Assembly: GCA_050950205.1 (NCBI GenBank)
Contig: JBMNHF010000014.1
Coordinates: 25,038-89,037, forward strand
DNA: 64,000 nucleotides
DNA from: WRAV01 sp050950205
GTDB lineage: Bacteria; Bacillota; Clostridia; Oscillospirales; Ruminococcaceae
Reading direction: 5' to 3'
Below are positions 58,841 to 64,000 of the stretch, in pieces (the stretch's first letter is position 1; each line of letters starts with the position of its first letter). The notes under the pieces were generated by a model. The model ran no database searches. It saw nothing but the letters and a program-made list of their open reading frames with translations, and had not been told where the DNA came from. Made by a program: the position numbers and the translations under genes.

Positions 58841-59335
58841 ATGACTGGAGCTTATTCACAAGAGATCAGAAAAGCTGTGCTGGGAAGAGTCACAGGAGCG
58901 AATAAAGAAAGTGTAAGAAAAGTAGCAAAAGAACTGAACATCAACAAAGCCACCATCTATAACTGGATTCATGAGGCTGAACTAGAGGGAAATGAGCAGG
59001 ACCACAAAAGAAGTTCTTTATTAACCTCACAGGATAAATTTCATATGGTACTGGAATCGGCAGCCCTTTCTGAGCAAGAACTTGGCGAGTACTGCAGAAG
59101 AAAGGGAATTTATGTAGAAGATCTCAGTAGATGGAAAGCACAATGTGCAGCTTCTATAGGTTCTACCAAAGAAGATACCAGGAAACTAAAATCAGAGCTG
59201 AAAGAAGAGAAAGAGAAAAACAGAAAAATTGAGAGAGAACTTAAGATTAAGGAGAAGGCTTTAGCTGAGGCGGCTGCTTTACTAGTGCTAAGAAAAAACG
59301 TCCAAGCGATTTGGGGGGACCAAGAGGAAGAATGA
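58841..59335 (+). CDS. IS3-family transposase OrfA
   Basis: The 164-residue protein has a helix-turn-helix (VRKVAKELNINKATIYNWIH), a second one in LSEQELGEYCRRKGIYVEDL and a C-terminal leucine-zipper-like coiled coil (LKSELKEEKEKNRKIERELK). It binds the IS ends, and by frameshifting forms the OrfAB transposase. The ATG at 58841 has AAAGGTGG eight bases upstream. Confidence 0.92.
   Translation: MTGAYSQEIRKAVLGRVTGANKESVRKVAKELNINKATIYNWIHEAELEGNEQDHKRSSLLTSQDKFHMVLESAALSEQELGEYCRRKGIYVEDLSRWKAQCAASIGSTKEDTRKLKSELKEEKEKNRKIERELKIKEKALAEAAALLVLRKNVQAIWGDQEEE
59293..59299 (+). other. Programmed -1 frameshift site
   Basis: The heptamer A_AAA_AAC lies in the orfA frame as AGA AAA AAC. Slipping back one base continues as KKRPSDLGGPRGRMISAS into orfB, the usual IS3-family strategy. 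Confidence 0.8.
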
Positions 59336-60390
59336 TCAGTGCCTCAAATCGCAAGATTGCTATAGATCTGATCAAGGTAGCACTAAACTCAGGCGCACGC
59401 CTGGAGCCAGCCTGTAATGAACTAGGGATTACCCCTAGAACATATCAACGATGGGTTGGAAATATAGATACACTTCAGGATAAAAGGCCCTTGGCCAAAA
59501 GAACGCCTCCCAAAAACAAATTAACAGAAGAAGAACGCAAAGAAGTTCTGCGAGTGGCCAATAGCTCTGAATATAGGGATTTAGTTCCAAACCAGATTGT
59601 TCCCAAGCTCGCAGACCAAGGAATCTATTTAGCTTCTGAATCTACTTTTCATAGAATTCTTAAGGAGGAGAAATTAAATACCTTCAGGCTGCGATCGAAA
59701 GAGCCCGTCAAACGCGAACCTGCAACCCATGTTGCTACGAGCCCTAATCAAGTGTGGACGTGGGATATTACATGGCTCAGCGGACCTGTAAAGGGCCTAT
59801 ACTACAAACTCTATCTCATTCTTGATATGTTCAGCAGACTTATTGTGGGCTATGAAGTATGGGATACGGAAAATGCTGTTTACTCCGAACAATTGGTAAG
59901 GAGAGCTCTCCTTAGTCAAGGTATTGCGGGGAAACCTCTGATTCTTCATTCAGATAATGGAAGTCCTATGAAAGCGGCTACTTTCCTGGCGACGTTAGAA
60001 AAACTTGGTGTCCAAAGTTCATTTTCCAGACCTCGAGTAAGTAATGATAATCCGTACTCAGAGGCTTTATTCAAGACGCTGAAATATCGTCCAGAATATC
60101 CATCTCGAGGATTTGAGAGCATTCAGGAAGCTAGAGAATGGAGCAAACGCTTTGTGGATTGGTACAATAAGGAGCATTTGCATAGTGCTCTTGGATATAT
60201 TACACCTCAACAACGGCATTATGGGAAAGATCAAGAAATCATGAATCAAAGAAAAATCTTATATGAGGAAGCACGTCATAGACATCCAGAAAGATGGACA
60301 AAAGGGATAAGGAGTTGGAAACTACCAGAGTATGTATCTCTTAATCCAATCAAAAAGGAAGAGGAAGAGTTTCTCCAGGTGACAAAATAG
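59332..60390 (+). CDS. IS3-family transposase OrfB (DDE integrase)
   Basis: The catalytic part of 352 residues has an HTH_21-type region (LVPNQIVPKLADQGIYLASE) and an rve domain with D145 in WDITWL, D208 in LHSDNGSP and E244 in NPYSEALFKTLK. D208 and E244 are 35 residues apart, the D-D-35-E rule. It appears intact. It is probably made mainly as the OrfAB fusion, although ATG 59332 has AGAGGAAG upstream. Confidence 0.93.
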   Translation: MISASNRKIAIDLIKVALNSGARLEPACNELGITPRTYQRWVGNIDTLQDKRPLAKRTPPKNKLTEEERKEVLRVANSSEYRDLVPNQIVPKLADQGIYLASESTFHRILKEEKLNTFRLRSKEPVKREPATHVATSPNQVWTWDITWLSGPVKGLYYKLYLILDMFSRLIVGYEVWDTENAVYSEQLVRRALLSQGIAGKPLILHSDNGSPMKAATFLATLEKLGVQSSFSRPRVSNDNPYSEALFKTLKYRPEYPSRGFESIQEAREWSKRFVDWYNKEHLHSALGYITPQQRHYGKDQEIMNQRKILYEEARHRHPERWTKGIRSWKLPEYVSLNPIKKEEEEFLQVTK

Positions 60391-60406
60391 GATACATCAA
60401 AAAAGA

Positions 60407-60430
60407 AGAATTACGACAACTATATTGACA
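60407..60430 (-). repeat. Right inverted repeat of the IS3 element
   Basis: Read on the minus strand it is TGTCAATATAGTTGTCGTAA; it ends at 60430, directly against a truncated coding region. Confidence 0.85.
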
Positions 60431-61114
60431 AATAGCGATTTCACCAAGCTGGCCTCCCGCCTGCGCGAGAGCCGCATGTTCGTCATCGGCATGGGCGAGA
60501 CCAAGACGCCGACCGCCTTCAAGTCGGCCTGCGACACCTTTAAATACCTCGAAGTGCTGATGGGCACCAAGACCGAGGCCGAGGCCGGCGGCACGGCGAA
60601 GAAGCCGCAGCCGGAGAAGGCGGAGAAGCCGGCCGAGAAGCAGCCGGACAAGGCCGCGGACAAGCAGCCCGAAAAGCAGCAGAAAAAGGCCGACAAGCCG
60701 GCGGAAAAGACCTCCGCCCGGGCCGAGAAGGCGGACAGGGCGGAGAAGGAAAAGGCCGACCGCGCCGACAGGCCGGCGCGCGAAAAGGAGCCGCGCGAGG
60801 AAAAACGCCCGGAACCGGCGCCCGCACCGGCGCCGATCCCGGTGCCCGAGAGCGACGAGCTCGAGACGGCGATCGTGCCGCTGTCCCAGATCGTCTCGAC
60901 GATCGCGGGGCTGATCGACCACGACTGCGACGAGGACGGCTGGATGCTGCTGTCGCAGGTGGGCGTGATGCTGGGCCGCATGTATGCCGACTTTGACAGC
61001 CGCAACTACGGCTACTCGCGGCTGCACAAGCTCATCGACGCTACCGGCCGGTTTGAGACCCGCTACGAGGAGCTCGAGTCGGGCGGCCGCAACCTGCTGA
61101 TCTGCAACAAATAA
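60431..61114 (+). pseudogene. 5'-truncated NYN-LOTUS (OST-HTH) protein
   Basis: The remaining 227 codons start inside an NYN (LabA/DUF88-like) RNase domain at NSDFTKLASRLRESRMFVIG, with MGETKTPTAFKSACDTFKYL following. An Ala/Lys/Glu/Pro-rich linker (about residues 45-140 of the fragment) and an OST-HTH/LOTUS domain (VPLSQIVSTIAGLIDHDCDE, MLGRMYADFDSRNYGYSRLH) complete it. Family members begin about 130 residues earlier with the first catalytic aspartates, which are missing. The IS right end is the break point. Confidence 0.85.
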
Positions 61115-61144
61115 GCGGAGGCAAAAAGTCAGAATATTGCGCTG

Positions 61145-61171
61145 GCGGCGCCTGCGGGCGCCGCTTTTTTT
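61145..61171 (+). terminator. Terminator of the NYN-LOTUS gene
   Basis: GCGGCGCC (61145-61152) pairs with GGCGCCGC (61157-61164) around TGCG and is followed by seven T residues. Confidence 0.88.
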
Positions 61172-61533
61172 AAGCCTTAACGCCGCGCCGCGCGCCCAAA
61201 GCCATGGCAGAGGCCGCTTTACAGCGTTATCGCTTTCTTGCATCGGCAGCAAGAAAGCGACATAATACCTAAAAAATATAAAAATAAATAAAAAATTGTG
61301 CCATTTGTAAAAAAACAAACGCAATCTTTGGTAAAATGTTCTATTTACAACATCTTCTGATTCTGTTAACATTTAGTTAGCAATCATGCAGGAGTAAAGA
61401 GAGAGCATGGTTGCCACCGAGGGAAAGGTGCGCGTCTATGCCTCTGTTTTTTTGTCCTTTTTGCTTCTGCGGGAGATGTTTTTTGGTAAGAAGCTGCCCT
61501 GCGCAGCCCAACACTCGGAAAAGAGGAGAAAAA
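61172..61533. other. Intergenic region before the hydrolase gene
   Basis: AT-rich (61250-61390) with no convincing gene or clean promoter; TTGTAA and GGTAAAAT elements at about 61305-61335 are a weak candidate. A frame open from 61411 lacks a ribosome site. Confidence 0.4.
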
Positions 61534-63444
61534 ATGGAAACAAAAAGCAAGAGCAGGATCTCGGCAAAGGTTTTGGTCTGTATCGCGCTCATACTCTGCC
61601 TGGTGAGCTCGCTGGGCGCGTCGCTGGTCCAGACAGACGGCGGCAAGATCCGCGTCGAGAATATGGAGCTCATGTCAGCCAGCGGCCACAAGCTCAGCAT
61701 GATCGTCTGCATCCCTGACACGGCGACGGCGGCGACGCCGGCACCGGCCATCATCTGCAGCCATGGCTGGTACAACAACAAGCAGATGCAGGACCTCAAC
61801 TACCTTGAGTACGCGCGCCGCGGATTTGTGTCGATCTCGATCGACATGTATGGCCACGGCAGCTCGGACGATCTTGCCAGCGGCAAGTGGTGGGATGACG
61901 AGAACAACGCCAACGGCATGTATGACGCGGTCAAGTACGCCGCCACGCTGCCGTTCGTTGATGCCTCCCGCATCGGCGTGACCGGCCACTCAAACGGCGC
62001 GCAGGCTTGCCGCGAGGCAGTTTTCCAGGACAACGACGCCGACACCCAGCTGATCGCAGCCGTGCTGCTCGTCTCCAATGACCCGATTTATACCAAGGAG
62101 AACACGATGCAGGGCGGCACCGGCAAGCGCCGCATCTATGACACGCGCAAGGACACCTACTTCAACATGTTCGGCTCGCGCGATGCAGGTGTCGTCGCCT
62201 GCCAGTATGATGAGTTTATGCACGGCGCCGCGACCGATACCGGCTACAGTGCCCCGCGCGACTACATCAATCAGCTCACCGCCCAGTCCTTCCTCTATTT
62301 CGGCACGGATCCGTCCGGCAAGGAGCTGCGCCAGAGCTACACGCTCTACAAGCAGGAGGTCGACGGCAAAGAGGCCATCCGCGTCGTCTACAATCCCAAC
62401 ATTATCCACCCCTGGGCCCACTTCTCCAAGCAAGTCGTCGCCTCGAGCGTCGAGTTCTTCGACGCCGCACTCGACGCTCCCACCAAGCTGGATAACAACA
62501 ATCAGATCTGGCAGTGGAAGACCTTCTTCAACACGATCGGCATCATCGGCTTCTTCCTGTTCGCCGTGGCCTTTGCGCTGGCGATGACCGAGCTCAAATT
62601 CTTTGCCGCACTCAAGGCACCGGAAGGTGTCGTCGCGCCGCTGCCTGCGCCGGCCGGCAAGGGCAAGGGCTGGTACTGGGGCGGTCTGATCGCCGGCTCG
62701 CTCTTCGGCATTCTCACCTATCCCAGCATCTACCGCACCTGCAACACGCTGCGTCCTGCCTTCTTCAATCAGCCGGCAACTTTCTACATCGCCACATGGA
62801 CGCTGCTCTGCGGCCTGTTCATGCTGTTGTTCACCGTGATCTCCTACCGTGTCTACAACAAGAAGAATGGTTTTGACGCCCGCGCCCGCGGCGTATTCCT
62901 GAGCGGCGAAAAGATCTGGAAGACCATCCTGCTGGCCGTGCTCACGGTCATCGCCACCTACAGCCTGGTGTTCCTCTCCGATTACCTGTTCAAGACCGAC
63001 TTCCGCTGCTGGATCATCACGCTGCGCGCCTTTGAGATCAACAAGCTCAGCGTCATCCTCAAGTTCGCGCCGTTCTACCTCGTGTACTACATCATGCTGT
63101 CGGTCTCCGCCAACAGCTTCGACCAGGTCCAGCTCGGCAAGTCGAAGTCCAACTGGCTGAACCTGCTTGTCCAGTGCCTGGCTGTCGCCATCGGACCCAT
63201 TCTCATGGTTGTCATCCAGTACTCCTACTTCCACGCTACCGGTTACCTGCTCACCGAGGCCTACAACTTCGGCGGCCCGATCATCGGCATCTGGCTGTTC
63301 CCGATCATCGTCTACCTGCCGCTTGCCGTGGTGGTTTCCCGCGCCATTTACAAGCGCACCAACAACCCCTATCTCGGCGGCATCATCATGGGCCTGCTGG
63401 TCACGATCGCTTCCTGCACCAACACGCTGACCTACCTGATCTGA
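61534..63444 (+). CDS. Alpha/beta hydrolase fused to a polytopic membrane domain
   Basis: The 636-residue protein has an N-terminal membrane helix (VLVCIALILCLVSSLGASL), an extracellular-type alpha/beta hydrolase domain (about 35-300) with oxyanion segment PAIICSHGWYNNK and nucleophile elbow VTGHSNGAQ (Ser), and the likely catalytic His in IHPWAHFSK. From about residue 325 it has about eight hydrophobic helices. Substrate is unknown; an acyl or peptide ester outside the membrane is possible. The ATG has AGAGGAG five bases upstream. Codon use is strongly C/G-ending, unlike genes left of 60430. Confidence 0.8.
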   Translation: METKSKSRISAKVLVCIALILCLVSSLGASLVQTDGGKIRVENMELMSASGHKLSMIVCIPDTATAATPAPAIICSHGWYNNKQMQDLNYLEYARRGFVSISIDMYGHGSSDDLASGKWWDDENNANGMYDAVKYAATLPFVDASRIGVTGHSNGAQACREAVFQDNDADTQLIAAVLLVSNDPIYTKENTMQGGTGKRRIYDTRKDTYFNMFGSRDAGVVACQYDEFMHGAATDTGYSAPRDYINQLTAQSFLYFGTDPSGKELRQSYTLYKQEVDGKEAIRVVYNPNIIHPWAHFSKQVVASSVEFFDAALDAPTKLDNNNQIWQWKTFFNTIGIIGFFLFAVAFALAMTELKFFAALKAPEGVVAPLPAPAGKGKGWYWGGLIAGSLFGILTYPSIYRTCNTLRPAFFNQPATFYIATWTLLCGLFMLLFTVISYRVYNKKNGFDARARGVFLSGEKIWKTILLAVLTVIATYSLVFLSDYLFKTDFRCWIITLRAFEINKLSVILKFAPFYLVYYIMLSVSANSFDQVQLGKSKSNWLNLLVQCLAVAIGPILMVVIQYSYFHATGYLLTEAYNFGGPIIGIWLFPIIVYLPLAVVVSRAIYKRTNNPYLGGIIMGLLVTIASCTNTLTYLI

Positions 63445-63460
63445 GTTTTGCTGTTTCACA

Positions 63461-63502
63461 GACAGGCGGTATCCGGAAGTTCCGGATACCGCCTGTCCTT
63501 TT
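63461..63502. terminator. Bidirectional terminator between hydrolase and proB
   Basis: GACAGGCGGTATCCGGA (63461-63477) pairs perfectly with TCCGGATACCGCCTGTC (63481-63497), followed by CTTTT. Confidence 0.88.
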
Positions 63503-63508
63503 GTCCGG

Positions 63509-64000
63509 CTATTTTTCAGCGGCGAACAGCGTGCCGACGCTTTTGCCCTGCAGGATCCCGTACAGCGCCTCGGGGTGCCGGCCGTTGGTGATGACCGTCT
63601 CGATGCCCTGCGCGGCGGCGAGCTGCGCGGCCTGCAGCTTGGTGCGCATGCCGCCGGTGCCGCGGCGGGAGCCCGCCCCGCCCGCGAGCGCGAAGACGCT
63701 CTCGTCGATCGTCTCGATGCGCTCGATCCGCTTCGCGTGCGGGCAGAGGCGCGGGTCGGCGTCGAACAGGCCGTCGATGTCCGAGAGGATCACGAGCCGC
63801 GACGCGCTGCAGAGCACGGCCACCACGGCCGAGAGCATGTCGTTGTCTCCGAACAGCCGCTCCTCCGATTCGATCTCGGTGTAGCTCACCGAGTCGTTCT
63901 CGTTGACGACCGGGATCACGCCCATCTCGAGCAGCGCGTTGAAGGTGTTGGTCAGGTTCTCCTTTTTCTCTTCTTCGCGGATGTCCTCGGCGTTGAGCAG
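63509..64000 (-). CDS. proB: Glutamate 5-kinase, 5' end cut by window
   Basis: ProB phosphorylates glutamate in the first step of proline synthesis. The last 164 codons are present: LLNAEDIRE, then GVIPVVNENDSVSYTEIE, LFGDNDMLSAVVAVL, LVILSDIDGLFDADPR and GTGGMRTKLQAAQLA, ending GTLFAAEK. There is no C-terminal PUA domain, as in many Firmicutes. The frame runs beyond position 64000. It is expected to lie next to proA outside the window. Confidence 0.93.
   Translation of the reverse strand: MLNAEDIREEEKKENLTNTFNALLEMGVIPVVNENDSVSYTEIESEERLFGDNDMLSAVVAVLCSASRLVILSDIDGLFDADPRLCPHAKRIERIETIDESVFALAGGAGSRRGTGGMRTKLQAAQLAAAQGIETVITNGRHPEALYGILQGKSVGTLFAAEK

Larger units (their letters stand above)
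58771..60430 (+). mobile_element. Complete IS3-family insertion sequence
   Basis: The element is 1660 bases with imperfect terminal inverted repeats (left 58771-58794 TGTTAGCATAGTTGTCGTAG, right complement TGTCAATATAGTTGTCGTAA). It carries orfA and orfB in the -1 frame with an A_AAA_AAC slippage site. No matching target duplication is visible: the left flank ends CCCTATG and the right flank begins AATAGCG. The flanks belong to different loci. Confidence 0.92.

Noticed and set aside
60350..61372. 340-codon minus frame spanning the IS end and the NYN-LOTUS remnant
   Set aside because: It is antisense to a recognised NYN-LOTUS sequence and crosses the IS boundary; it is a composition artefact.
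61990..63459. 489-codon minus frame over the hydrolase gene
   Set aside because: It mirrors the GC-biased third positions of the real gene and lacks a ribosome site and family motifs.

Overview
The window reads as DNA of an endospore-forming, Gram-positive Clostridia-type bacterium, most like the Oscillospiraceae/Ruminococcaceae. The basis is the sporulation genes (spoIIR, spmAB, cwlJ-gerQ, the whole spoIIIA operon), Shine-Dalgarno sites of the AGGAGG type, a glgBCDA operon with a separate glgD subunit gene, and the asp23-nusB-xseAB-dxs-tlyA-nadK-argR-recN gene order. All assignments come from reading translations and motifs by eye; no database search was run.

Region by region. 1-4.6 kb: the end of an M23 peptidase gene, an HPt-domain protein, rpoN (sigma-54), a methyltransferase and a conserved P-loop protein. 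4.7-14.5 kb: spoIIR, the glycogen operon glgB-C-D-A, an AbrB-like regulator with a zinc ribbon, spmAB, ruvC and a small membrane exporter. 15-20.8 kb: two cell-surface proteins with glycoside-hydrolase-like domains, one of them a large amidase with four Ig-like repeats. 20.9-33.6 kb: a carbohydrate island. Its first part is a tight block of SIS isomerase, ROK kinase, PfkB/heptose-kinase-like protein, a deoxyhypusine-synthase-like protein and a HAD phosphatase, with a divergent ROK regulator. Its second part is a TIM-barrel epimerase, a Gfo/Idh/MocA dehydrogenase, a ribose-type ABC importer and a LacI regulator. 33.9-38.3 kb: the germination pair cwlJ-gerQ, then feoAB divergent from a DtxR-type regulator. 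38.4-53.5 kb: spoIIIAA-AH, followed by the asp23-to-recN housekeeping cluster.

53.6-58.8 kb: two tRNA-Ser genes, the second carrying what looks like the left attachment site of an integrative element. The element's left part has a tyrosine integrase, an XRE repressor, a divergent excisionase, small accessory genes (at least one frameshifted), and a repeat- and hairpin-rich stretch that could be a transfer origin. 58.8-60.4 kb is a complete IS3-family element with its A_AAA_AAC frameshift signal.

At 60430/60431, exactly at the right inverted repeat of the IS, the character of the DNA changes. The next gene (NYN-LOTUS type) begins in the middle of its NYN domain, and everything to the right end (a membrane-anchored alpha/beta hydrolase and proB) is visibly richer in G+C with C/G-ending codons. 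Either an IS-mediated rearrangement or a chimeric assembly joined two unrelated loci here. Gene linkage across this point should not be trusted until checked.
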